Of a stretch of DNA of 64,000 nucleotides, positions 24,842 to 32,862 are shown in pieces (the first letter of the stretch is position 1; each line of letters starts with the position of its first letter). The stretch spans positions 2,294,001 to 2,358,000 of the forward strand of contig NZ_MWQN01000001.1 in NCBI RefSeq assembly GCF_002024165.1, written 5' to 3'. The translations under genes were made by a program, and so were the position numbers. This DNA is from Embleya scabrispora. Lineage in GTDB: Bacteria; Actinomycetota; Actinomycetes; Streptomycetales; Streptomycetaceae. A model generated the notes under the pieces. That model worked only from the letters and a program-made list of their open reading frames with translations, was not told where the DNA came from and made no database searches.

Positions 24842-27800
24842 CTACTCGACCGTCATCCGACCTTCCGGACGGGCACTGCAACAGCGGCGGAAATCGCACC
24901 GGTCGCAGTGCGATCCCGCGGTCGGGGTGAACCGTTCGCCGATGATCCGACCGGCCACGTCGGCGAGCAGGCCGCCCACCCACGTGCCCCCGTCCGGGTC
25001 GGGCAGGGGCGGGTCCTGGGCAAGCACCACGGGCTGCCCGGTCTCGCCCTTGTCCGCCGAGCGCAACTGGATCAACTCGGCGCCGCCGGAGGCGGGCCGG
25101 CCGTCCGCGAAGTCGGGCAGGTCGTCGAGCGCCCCGTTGGCGACCGCCACCTGGTACACCGCGAGCTGCGGATGCCCCTCGACCTCGGTCCGGGTCGGCG
25201 GCCTGCGGCCGGTCTTGAAGTCCACCACATACGCGAGCCCGTCCTCGCCGCGCTCGACGCGGTCCATCGAGCCCCGGACGACCACCCGGTACTCCCCCGC
25301 GGTCAGCTCGACCTCGAAGCCGTGCTCGGTGGCCGCGACGGTGCGGTGCCGCTCGTTGGTGTGCCAGGACAGGAACCGCTCCAGCGCGGTGCGGGCCTCG
25401 TCCTTCTGCTGCTCGGACTGCCACGGCGCGTCGAACGCCAACGCGTCCCACACCCGGTCGAGCCGGTCCATCAGCACCGGCAGTTCCGCCGCGGTGGCCC
25501 CCGTGCCCACCTCGTCGGCGAGCGCGTGCACCACGTTGCCGAAGCCGAGCGCCGCCGAGCGCGGCGAGTCCGCGTGCACCTCGCTGCCCAGGAACCAGCT
25601 CAGCGCGCAGTCGCGCACCTTGGCCACCGAACTGCCGGACAGCCGCACCGCGTCCGCCGGGTCCCGGATCGGCACCCCCGGGTCGGTCGGCGCCACCAGG
25701 CCCCACCACCGGTCCGGGTGCGCGGCCGGCACCAGCGCGTGCCCCTCGTCGTCACGCAGGTCCGCGAGCGCGGCCAGCCGGCGCGCGGCGGCCCGGCGCA
25801 GCACCGCCGGCGCCAGCGGATCCACCGCCGCCGAGCGCAACTCGGCCACCAGCGCGGAGGTCGACAGCGGCCGCCGGGGCCGCTCCTTGACCTCCACCGG
25901 CGTCACGCCCAGCTCCTCCAGGAACCGCGAGGGCTGATCACCGTCGTCGTAGCTGGAGTCGACCGCGGTCACCACCAGCCGCTCCTGCGCCCGGGTGACC
26001 GCGACGTAGAACAACCGCCGCTCCTCCGCGAGCAGCGCGCCGGGCGAGAGCGGCTCGGCCAGCCCGTCGGAGCCGATCCGGTCGGCTTCGAGCAGCGAGC
26101 CCCGCCGGCGCAGGTCCGGCCACAGGCCCTCCTGCACCCCGTGCACCACCACCAGGCGCCACTGCAGGCCCTTGGCCCGGTGCGCGGTCAGCAGCCGTAC
26201 CGCCTCGCCGCGCAGCGCGCTGTCGTCGAGGCGGTCACCGGCGATCTCCTGGGCCTTCAACTCGGCCAGGAAGTTCAGCGCCCCCCGGTGTCCGGCGCGC
26301 TCCTCGGCCTTGGCCGCCACCTCGAACAGGGCCACCACGGCGTCCAGATCGCGATCCGCGTTGCGCCCGGCGGTACCGCCGCGCAACACCGCGCGCTCCA
26401 GCCGGCCCGGCCACGGGGTGCCCTGCCACAACTCCCACAGCGCGTCCTCGGTGGTCCCGCCGCCCGCCAGCACCTCGCGCGCCTTGCGGATCAGCAGGCC
26501 CAGGCGCAGTGCCCCGCCGCCGACCCGCTGCTCTATCCCGACGAGTTGCTCGGGCGTGGCCAGCGCGTCCCGGATCAGCTCGGCCGACGGCCGGGTGCCG
26601 GTGACCGTCGCCGCCGACGCGGCCCGCTCCTCGGCCCGCAACGCCCGCCCGAGCAACCGCAGATCGCCCGCGTCGAGCCCGCCCAGCGGCGACTGCAACA
26701 ACCCGCGCGCGGTCTCCGCGTCCAGCACGGCCGGGTCCGCCGCCACGTGCAGCGCGGTCAGCAGCGGCGCCACCGCCTGCTCGGCCGCGATCGGCAACTC
26801 GTCGCCGGCGATCTCGAGCGGCACCCCGGCGGCCGACAGCGCCCGGCGCAGGCCCGGTATCGAGCGGGCGCCGGAGCGCACGAGCACGGCCATCCGCCCC
26901 CACGGCACGCCGTCCTCCAGGTGCGCGCGGCGCAGGATGTCGGCGGTGTTGTCCAACTCGGCGCCGGGCGTGGGATACGTGTACACCTCGACCCGACTCG
27001 GGTCCTCGGCCCCCGACACCGACGGGATCAGCTCGCGGTGCGCGCGTACCCGATCGCCCGGCAGCCGGCTCAGCGCCATGCGCTGCGTGACCACGCGCGA
27101 GGCGGCGAGCAGGCCGGCCGGTGCCCGGCGCGAGGTGCGCAGCACCACGATGTCGGCGGGCTCGCCGTCGGCGCGCGGGAAGCGGTGCGGGAAGTCGAGG
27201 ATGCCGTTCACGTCGGCGCCGCGGAACGCGTAGATGGACTGGTCCGGATCGCCCACCGCGATCAGGTCGCGTCCGTCCCCGGCGAGCGCGGCCAACAGGC
27301 GCACCTGCGCCGGGTCGGTGTCCTGGTATTCGTCGACGAACACCGCCTTGTAGCGCCCGCGCAGGATCGCGGCGGTCTCCGGCTGCTCGGCCAGCAGCAC
27401 CGCGCGGTGCACGAGTTCGGCGTAGTCCACCACGCCCTGCGCGTCGATCACGTCCAGGTATTCGGCCAGGAAGTCGGCCGCGGCCCGCCAGTCCCGCCGC
27501 CCGGTGTCCTCGGCGAACCGGGCCAGCGCGTCCGGGTCGAGCCCGATCTCGCGGCTGCGCGCGATCACCGCACGCACCTCGTCGGCGAAGCCGCGGGTGC
27601 CCACCGCCGCGCGCAGTTCGGTGGGCCAGGTCAGGCTGCCCTCCTCGACCCCGCCCGCGAGCAGTTCGCGCACGAACACGTCCTGCTCGGGGCCGGTGAG
27701 CAGGCGCAGCGGATAGCTGAACAACTCGGCCGGCTGGTGCTCGCGCACCAGGGCGTAGCAGAACGAGTGGAAGGTGGTCGCGGTCGGCACCGTCGCGGTG

Positions 27801-28087
27801 CGCGCGCCGGCCGCGCGCAGCCGCGCGGTCAACCGGTCGCGCAACTCCCCCGCCGCCTTGCGGCCGAAGGTCAGGACCAGGATCTCCTCGGGCCGGATCC
27901 CGCGCGCGACCCGCTCGGCGACCGCCTCCACGAGCACGGTGGTCTTGCCGGTGCCGGGACCGGCGAGCACGAGCAGCGGGCCGCCCCGGTGCTCGATCAC
28001 CGCCCGCTGGTAGGCGTCGGGAATCACGGGCGCGGGCGGGGCCACGGGAGTACGCCGCAGGCGGTACGCCGGGGTCGGGGTGGTCAT
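24842..28087 (-). CDS. adnA: AdnA-type helicase-nuclease subunit with Fe-S cluster motif
   Basis: A 1081-residue UvrD-like protein with Walker A AGPGTGKT (about 41-48), Walker B FVDEYQDTDPAQ, and a RecB-type nuclease domain (YVVDFKTGRRPP with Asp-X-Lys, then GHPQLAVYQ). One Cys (KVRDCALSWFLGSE) lies before the nuclease core and three more in the last 25 residues (CDRCDFRRCC), the layout of an AddB-like [4Fe-4S] staple; the AdnB-like protein lacks this. It partners AdnB in resecting double-strand breaks. The start is placed at ATG 28087 (MTTPTPAYRL), without a strong ribosome binding site. A or B assignment rests on gene order. Confidence 0.82.
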   Translation of the reverse strand: MTTPTPAYRLRRTPVAPPAPVIPDAYQRAVIEHRGGPLLVLAGPGTGKTTVLVEAVAERVARGIRPEEILVLTFGRKAAGELRDRLTARLRAAGARTATVPTATTFHSFCYALVREHQPAELFSYPLRLLTGPEQDVFVRELLAGGVEEGSLTWPTELRAAVGTRGFADEVRAVIARSREIGLDPDALARFAEDTGRRDWRAAADFLAEYLDVIDAQGVVDYAELVHRAVLLAEQPETAAILRGRYKAVFVDEYQDTDPAQVRLLAALAGDGRDLIAVGDPDQSIYAFRGADVNGILDFPHRFPRADGEPADIVVLRTSRRAPAGLLAASRVVTQRMALSRLPGDRVRAHRELIPSVSGAEDPSRVEVYTYPTPGAELDNTADILRRAHLEDGVPWGRMAVLVRSGARSIPGLRRALSAAGVPLEIAGDELPIAAEQAVAPLLTALHVAADPAVLDAETARGLLQSPLGGLDAGDLRLLGRALRAEERAASAATVTGTRPSAELIRDALATPEQLVGIEQRVGGGALRLGLLIRKAREVLAGGGTTEDALWELWQGTPWPGRLERAVLRGGTAGRNADRDLDAVVALFEVAAKAEERAGHRGALNFLAELKAQEIAGDRLDDSALRGEAVRLLTAHRAKGLQWRLVVVHGVQEGLWPDLRRRGSLLEADRIGSDGLAEPLSPGALLAEERRLFYVAVTRAQERLVVTAVDSSYDDGDQPSRFLEELGVTPVEVKERPRRPLSTSALVAELRSAAVDPLAPAVLRRAAARRLAALADLRDDEGHALVPAAHPDRWWGLVAPTDPGVPIRDPADAVRLSGSSVAKVRDCALSWFLGSEVHADSPRSAALGFGNVVHALADEVGTGATAAELPVLMDRLDRVWDALAFDAPWQSEQQKDEARTALERFLSWHTNERHRTVAATEHGFEVELTAGEYRVVVRGSMDRVERGEDGLAYVVDFKTGRRPPTRTEVEGHPQLAVYQVAVANGALDDLPDFADGRPASGGAELIQLRSADKGETGQPVVLAQDPPLPDPDGGTWVGGLLADVAGRIIGERFTPTAGSHCDRCDFRRCCSARPEGRMTVE

Positions 28088-28227
28088 CTGGCCGGGGGTG
28101 CCTTCGGGTCGCCGTCGAATCCTGCTGCTGCTCGGGCCGGGCCGGCTCCGACGCACGGGCCGTGCCGGGCGTCGCGCCGGGGCGAACGTCGCCGGGCGCG
28201 GCACCGGGTCGCGGCCTCGGAGAGGGT

Positions 28228-28256
28228 GGCCGCGCCCCGGTCGGCAGGGCGCGGCC
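28228..28256 (-). terminator. hairpin downstream of the alkyltransferase-like gene
   Basis: Arms GGCCGCGCCC (28228-28237) and GGGCGCGGCC (28247-28256), a perfect 10-bp stem with a 9-nt loop. It lies 100 nt past the stop of the gene at 28356-28700 and upstream of adnA, in the same orientation, so it probably separates the two transcripts. Confidence 0.5.
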
Positions 28257-28355
28257 GTTGCCCATCAGATCACATCCGGCTCTCGCGCCCGGGGAACACA
28301 CCCGCATCGCGGGTGCCCCGAGCACCGGCACGGCGCCCCTGTTCGTCCCCGATCG

Positions 28356-28700
28356 TCAGGGAATCGGCGGAAGTTCCGGCTCCTGTGGCACGTCATCGGG
28401 GTCCGGCGTCCAGCGGGCCCGGGTCATGTCCACCCGCTCGCCGCCGGAGCGCAGCGGGGTGCCCTCGGCCCGATAGTGCTTCGGCGCGCGCACCGCGTGA
28501 CTCGACGGCAGCGAACCGTCCGCCCGCACCACGCGCCACCAGGGCACCCCGCCGCCGTACAGCGCCATCACCCGGCCGACCTGCCGGGGGCCGCCGTCCT
28601 GAAGGGCCTCGGCGATGTCCCCGTACGCCATCACCCGCCCGGCGGGAATGCGCTCGACCAGGTCGAGCACCCGCTCGGCGAAGGGGTTAGGGTCACTCAT
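28356..28700 (-). CDS. alkyltransferase-like protein (MGMT family, Cys replaced)
   Basis: A 114-residue protein with the MGMT DNA-binding domain: FAERVLDLVERIPAGRVMAYGDIA, GGPRQVGRVMA with the Arg finger, then PWWRVVRADG where O6-alkylguanine transferases have PCHR. The alkyl-acceptor Cys is thus replaced by Trp, the hallmark of alkyltransferase-like (ATL) proteins, which bind O6-alkylguanine and hand the lesion to nucleotide excision repair. The extra C-terminal tail is Pro/Asp/Glu-rich. ATG 28700. It is divergent from the flippase-like gene and close to adnA and uvrD2. Confidence 0.88.
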   Translation of the reverse strand: MSDPNPFAERVLDLVERIPAGRVMAYGDIAEALQDGGPRQVGRVMALYGGGVPWWRVVRADGSLPSSHAVRAPKHYRAEGTPLRSGGERVDMTRARWTPDPDDVPQEPELPPIP

Positions 28701-28827
28701 CCGCACATGGTGACAGAGTCGTCGGACACCTCGTCCGGCGGTGGACGATCCCCTTTCGGCCGCACTTCGGCGCGGCCGGGCGCCAACCGGGGCACGGGTC
28801 GTGGCACCATCGACGCGGCGGTGACGG

Positions 28828-31257
28828 GTGATACGAGACCATGACGAGGCTTTCGCGAGGGGTGCCCCCGGAAACGGGCGCGCCCTCGTAGTCGAGCCCT
28901 CGCAACCCCTGCGGGTACACCGTTCGTCCGATTTGATCCGAGTCCTGCTCGGCGTGCTCGCCCTCGGCGTGGTCTTCTTCCTGGCCAGTATCGCCCGGCA
29001 GACCACCTCCGGCCTGGAATCGGACATCGTGCGCGGCGCGCAGAACAGCACGCCGCACCTGCTGCTCAACCTGTCCGGCGGGGTCTTCGCCGTCGCGGTG
29101 CTCGTGGTGCCGGTGGCCTACGGCATCGAACGCCTGGTCAGCCGGGACGGGTTGCGCGTCGCCGACGGGGTGATCGCCGCCGCGGCCACCTACCTGGCCT
29201 CGCTCGGCCTGGACTGGTGGATCACCGGCCCGGGCCCCGAGGCGCTGCGCGACGCGCTCACCCGCCCGCTGCCGCTGCCGCGGACCGGCTGGACCGATCC
29301 GGTGCACGGCTATCTCGCGCCGATCGTCGCGTACGTCACCGCGGTCGGCCTGGTGCGCCGACCGCGCTGGCAACTCGTGGTGTGGACGCTGCTCCTGCTG
29401 AATGCGGCGACGGTGCTGGTCGGCGGCTACACCACCCCCGTCGCGCTGCTCACCAGCGTGCTGTTCGGGCGCACCATCGCCTACGCCACGCTGTACGCGG
29501 TCGGCCTGCCCAACACCCGCCCGCCGGCCGAGTCGGTGGTCGCCGCGCTGCGCCGGTTCGGCCTGGTGGCGGTGTCGTGCGTGCGCACCGACGACGGCCC
29601 CGAGGAGACCCGCCGCTACGCGGTCCGGCTGGCCGACGACCGCCTGCTCGACGTGACCGTGCTCGACCGCGACCAGCAGGCGTCCGGGGCGATCTACCGG
29701 TTCTACCGGCGACTGGTGCTGCGCGGGGTCACCCAGCGCCGCACCGTGCTGTCCACCCGGCGTGCGCTCGAACAGGAGTCGCTGATGGCGTACGCGTGCG
29801 CCGACGCCGGCGTGCGCGCGCCGCGCCTGGTGGCCACCACCGAGGTGGGCCCGGACGCCGCGCTGCTGGCCTACGCACACGTGCCCGGGCGCACCCTGGA
29901 CACACTCGACGACGAGGAGATCACCGACGAACTCCTGGCCCGGGTGTGGCAGCTGCTCGGCCTGCTCCAGGCGCACCGGCTCACCCATCGCCGGCTGGTC
30001 GCGGAGAGCATCCTGGTGGACGGCTCCGGCGAGCCGTGGCTGGTGGACCTGCGGGCCGGCGAGATCGCGTCGAGCGACCTGGCTCTGCGCATCGACACCG
30101 CGCAACTGCTCACCACGGTGGCGCTGCGGGTGGGCGAGGAACGCGCGGTACACACCGCCGCCGAGGTACTGGGCGCGGACACCGTCGCCGCGTGCCTGCC
30201 GCTGCTGCAAAAGGTCGCGCTCAGCCGCAGCACCCGCTCGGTGCTGCGCAAGGACAAGAACCTGCTCTCCCGGATCCGCGAGCAGATCCTGGAACTGCGC
30301 CCCCAGGCCGAGGTCGAGCCGGTGCGTCTGGAGCGGGTCCGCGCGCGCACCCTGGTCTCCGTGGTGGCGAGCGCGTTCGCGGGCTACTTCCTGCTCTCCC
30401 AGCTCAGCCACGTCGACCTGGGCGAGATCTTCGCGAGCGCCAACTGGGGCTGGGCGGCGATCGGCCTGCTGGCCGCCTCGCTCAGCTACGTGTGCGCCGC
30501 GCTGATGCTGCTGGGCTACGTCCCGGAACGGTTGTCGCTGTATCGCACCACGATGGTGCAACTCGCCGGCTCGTTCGTGAAGCTCGTCGCCCCGCCGGCG
30601 GTCAGCGGCGTCGCGCTCAACACGCGATATCTGCAAAAGGCCGGGATTCCGCCCACCCTGGCCGCGGCCAGCGTCGGTGTCTCCCAACTCGGCGGACTGG
30701 TCTTCCACGTCGGCCTGTTGGCCTTCTTCGGATACATCGCCGGCACCGCCGAGACGCCGTCGTTCGCGCCGTCCGGCGCGGTGATCGCGGGCCTGCTGAT
30801 CCTGGCCCTGGTGACCCTGCTGGTGATGGCCGTACCGCCGCTGCGGCGCTGGATCGTCAAACAGTTGCGCCAGTTGTTCTCCGGCATCGTGCCGAGGCTG
30901 CTCGACGTGCTGCAGACGCCGACCAAGCTGGCGGCCGGCCTGGGCGGCACGGTTTTGCTGACGCTGACCTTCATCCTGTGTCTGGACGCCAGCGTGCGGG
31001 CCTTCGGCGGCTCGGCCAACTTCGCCGCGATCGCGGTGGTCTTCCTGGCCGGCAACGCGATCGGCTCGGCCGCGCCCACGCCGGGCGGCATCGGCGCGGT
31101 GGAGGCGGCCCTGATCGCGGGCCTGACCAGCACCGCACGCCTGCCGTTCGAAACCGCGACGGCCGCGGTCCTGCTCTACCGCTTCCTGACCTTCTGGCTC
31201 CCGGTCCTCCCCGGCTGGCTCGCCTTCACCCACCTACAACGCAAACAGGCGATCTGA
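28828..31257 (+). CDS. lysylphosphatidylglycerol-synthase-TM/flippase-like protein with pseudokinase domain
   Basis: An 809-residue integral membrane protein in three parts. Residues about 30-230 hold several membrane segments (VLLGVLALGVVFFLA; TLLLLNAATVLVGGYTTPVALL). Residues about 235-490 look like an ABC1/APH-type kinase fold but with LTHRRLVAESILVDGSGEPW and VDLRAGE where HxDxxxxN and DFG would be, so it is probably catalytically dead. Residues about 510-800 form the DUF2156-lacking YbhN/MprF flippase-type membrane domain (AAPTPGGIGAVEAAL motif). No lysyl-transfer domain follows. It probably moves a lipid or glycolipid. GTG start at 28828 with weak ribosome binding site. Confidence 0.8.
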   Translation: MIRDHDEAFARGAPGNGRALVVEPSQPLRVHRSSDLIRVLLGVLALGVVFFLASIARQTTSGLESDIVRGAQNSTPHLLLNLSGGVFAVAVLVVPVAYGIERLVSRDGLRVADGVIAAAATYLASLGLDWWITGPGPEALRDALTRPLPLPRTGWTDPVHGYLAPIVAYVTAVGLVRRPRWQLVVWTLLLLNAATVLVGGYTTPVALLTSVLFGRTIAYATLYAVGLPNTRPPAESVVAALRRFGLVAVSCVRTDDGPEETRRYAVRLADDRLLDVTVLDRDQQASGAIYRFYRRLVLRGVTQRRTVLSTRRALEQESLMAYACADAGVRAPRLVATTEVGPDAALLAYAHVPGRTLDTLDDEEITDELLARVWQLLGLLQAHRLTHRRLVAESILVDGSGEPWLVDLRAGEIASSDLALRIDTAQLLTTVALRVGEERAVHTAAEVLGADTVAACLPLLQKVALSRSTRSVLRKDKNLLSRIREQILELRPQAEVEPVRLERVRARTLVSVVASAFAGYFLLSQLSHVDLGEIFASANWGWAAIGLLAASLSYVCAALMLLGYVPERLSLYRTTMVQLAGSFVKLVAPPAVSGVALNTRYLQKAGIPPTLAAASVGVSQLGGLVFHVGLLAFFGYIAGTAETPSFAPSGAVIAGLLILALVTLLVMAVPPLRRWIVKQLRQLFSGIVPRLLDVLQTPTKLAAGLGGTVLLTLTFILCLDASVRAFGGSANFAAIAVVFLAGNAIGSAAPTPGGIGAVEAALIAGLTSTARLPFETATAAVLLYRFLTFWLPVLPGWLAFTHLQRKQAI

Positions 31258-31267
31258 CCGCAACCCA

Positions 31268-31305
31268 AAACGCCGAACGGGCCAAAACCAGCCCGTCCGG
31301 CGTTT
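31268..31305 (+). terminator. hairpin after the flippase-like gene
   Basis: Arms AAACGCCGAACGGGC (31268-31282) and GCCCGTCCGGCGTTT (31291-31305) pair over 15 bp with one A-C mismatch, 8-nt loop CAAAACCA. The right arm is the first copy of the tandem repeat that follows, so a repeat sequence may have been recruited as terminator. Confidence 0.65.
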
Positions 31306-31470
31306 GAGGACGAAACAGCAGCACATCCGAAACCGCAGCCGCGCCACCAGCCCGAGCCGACTCCAGCCCGTCCGGCGTTCGAGGACACCCGAAACAGCGG
31401 CACACCCGAAACCGCAGGCGCCCCACCAAGCCGAGCCATCTCCAGCCCGTCCGGCGTTCGAGGACAAACC
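31289..31470. repeat. tandem GC-rich intergenic repeats with core CAGCCCGTCCGGCGTTYGAG
   Basis: Three copies of the core (31290-31312, 31364-31386, 31443-31465). Between them the intervening DNA is also repeated (GAAACAGC-GCACA-CCGAAACCGCAG then CCACCA-GCCGAGCC), giving two tandem units of about 74 and 79 bp and a third partial one. Such core sequences recur in intergenic regions of Streptomyces genomes. The array sits between the convergent flippase-like gene and moeZ. There is no coding potential. Confidence 0.75.
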
Positions 31471-31520
31471 CCCGGGCCGAAGGCCGAGGCACACAGCCAC
31501 GGCCGTCCGGCCCCGAGGAC

Positions 31521-32702
31521 CTAGTAGACCGGCTTCTCCGGCTCGATCTGGTTGACCCAACCGATCACCCCGCCACCGAGGTGCACGGAGTCCTTGAAGC
31601 CCGCGGCATGCAGCACCGCCAACACCTCGGCCGACCGCACGCCCGTCTTGCAGTTGAGCACGATCCGCTTGTCCTGCGGCATGTCCTCCAGGGCCCGGCC
31701 CATCAGGAACTCGTTCTTCGGAATCAGCCGCGACCCCGGGATCTGCACGATCTCGTACTCGCCCGGCTCCCGCACGTCGATCAGGTCGATGTTCTCGCCG
31801 GCGTCGAGCCATTCCTTGAGCTGACGAGGCGTGATCGTGGACCCGAGCGCGGCCTCCTGGGCCTCCTCGGAGACCACGCCGCAGAACGCCTCGTAGTCGA
31901 TCAGCTCGGTGACGGTCGGGTTCTTGCCGCAGACCGCGCACTCGGGGTCCTTGCGGACCTTGACGGTGCGGTAGGTCATCTCCAGCGCGTCGTAGATCAT
32001 CAGCCGGCCGACCAGCGGCTCGCCGATGCCCTGGAGCAGCTTGATCGCCTCGTTGACCTGGATCGACCCGATCGACGCGCACAACACGCCGAGCACGCCG
32101 CCCTCGGCGCAGGAGGGGACCATCCCGGGCGGCGGCGGCTCCGGGTACAGGCAGCGGTAGCACGGCCCGTGCTCGGACCAGAACACGCTCGCCTGACCGT
32201 CGAACCGGTAGATCGAACCCCACACGTACGGCTTGTTCAACAGCACGCAGGCGTCGTTGACCAGGTAGCGGGTGGCGAAGTTGTCCGTGCCGTCGACGAT
32301 CAGGTCGTACTGCCCGAAGATCTCCATCACGTTGTCGGCCTCGAGCCGCTCCTCGTGCAGGACGACCTCGGTGTACGGGTTGATCTCCTTGACCGAGTCG
32401 CGCGCGGACTCGGCCTTCGAGCGGCCGATGTCGCTCTGCCCGTGGATGATCTGGCGCTGGAGGTTGGACTCGTCGACGGTGTCGAACTCGACGATGCCGA
32501 GCGTGCCGACGCCCGCCGCGGCGAGGTACATCAACGCCGGCGACCCCAGGCCACCGGCGCCCACACAGAGCACCTTGGCGTTCTTCAGCCGCTTCTGCCC
32601 GGCCATCCCGACGTCGGGGATGATCAGGTGGCGCGAGTAACGACGGACCTCGTCGACGGTCAGCTCGGCGGCCGGCTCGACCAGAGGTGGTAGCTGCGAC
32701 AC
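31521..32702 (-). CDS. moeZ: MoeZ: adenylyltransferase/sulfurtransferase
   Basis: A 393-residue two-domain protein. The N-terminal E1/ThiF-like domain has VGAGGLGS (47-54), a conserved Asp-rich IVDGTDNF, and two Cys pairs for zinc (CYRC, CAVC). The C-terminal rhodanese domain (about 280-393) has the active-site loop NCKTGVRSAEV with C351. It adenylates and sulfurates small carrier proteins such as MoaD, ThiS and CysO-like proteins, feeding molybdopterin, thiamine and, in streptomycetes, sulfur-containing natural products. GTG 32702 has GGAG 5 nt upstream. It pairs functionally with moaE at the left of the window. Confidence 0.93.
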   Translation of the reverse strand: MSQLPPLVEPAAELTVDEVRRYSRHLIIPDVGMAGQKRLKNAKVLCVGAGGLGSPALMYLAAAGVGTLGIVEFDTVDESNLQRQIIHGQSDIGRSKAESARDSVKEINPYTEVVLHEERLEADNVMEIFGQYDLIVDGTDNFATRYLVNDACVLLNKPYVWGSIYRFDGQASVFWSEHGPCYRCLYPEPPPPGMVPSCAEGGVLGVLCASIGSIQVNEAIKLLQGIGEPLVGRLMIYDALEMTYRTVKVRKDPECAVCGKNPTVTELIDYEAFCGVVSEEAQEAALGSTITPRQLKEWLDAGENIDLIDVREPGEYEIVQIPGSRLIPKNEFLMGRALEDMPQDKRIVLNCKTGVRSAEVLAVLHAAGFKDSVHLGGGVIGWVNQIEPEKPVY

Positions 32703-32818
32703 GGAAACTCCGATGGTCGGACTGTCTAATCTCGGCTCTTTTCCTACCGCAACAGTGTCACGCTCGTCCCGATTCCCGGGCACCGGGTCCGGTCCGTGAG
32801 ATGCGCGCACGGCAGGGT

Positions 32819-32846
32819 CGCCGGGCACCCGCGAGGGCGCCCGGCG
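32819..32846 (-). terminator. short hairpin after the DUF3152 gene
   Basis: Arms CGCCGGGC (32819-32826) and GCCCGGCG (32839-32846), 8 bp with a 12-nt loop, immediately downstream of the DUF3152 stop and 117 nt upstream of the moeZ start in the same orientation. No T-tract; weak evidence. Confidence 0.4.
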
Positions 32847-32862
32847 GACCGGGATGCGACCG

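Noticed and set aside
20456-28087. Defence island around AdnAB
   Set aside because: AdnAB is a general repair complex of actinobacteria; flanking genes are conserved housekeeping and no defence module or mobile gene is adjacent.
28828-31257. Lysylphosphatidylglycerol synthase (MprF)
   Set aside because: The flippase-type membrane domain is present but the C-terminal aminoacyl-transfer domain is missing, so no lipid-lysylation activity is claimed.
31289-31470. CRISPR-like array
   Set aside because: Units are 74-79 bp, the intervening DNA is itself repeated rather than unique, and no cas gene is near.
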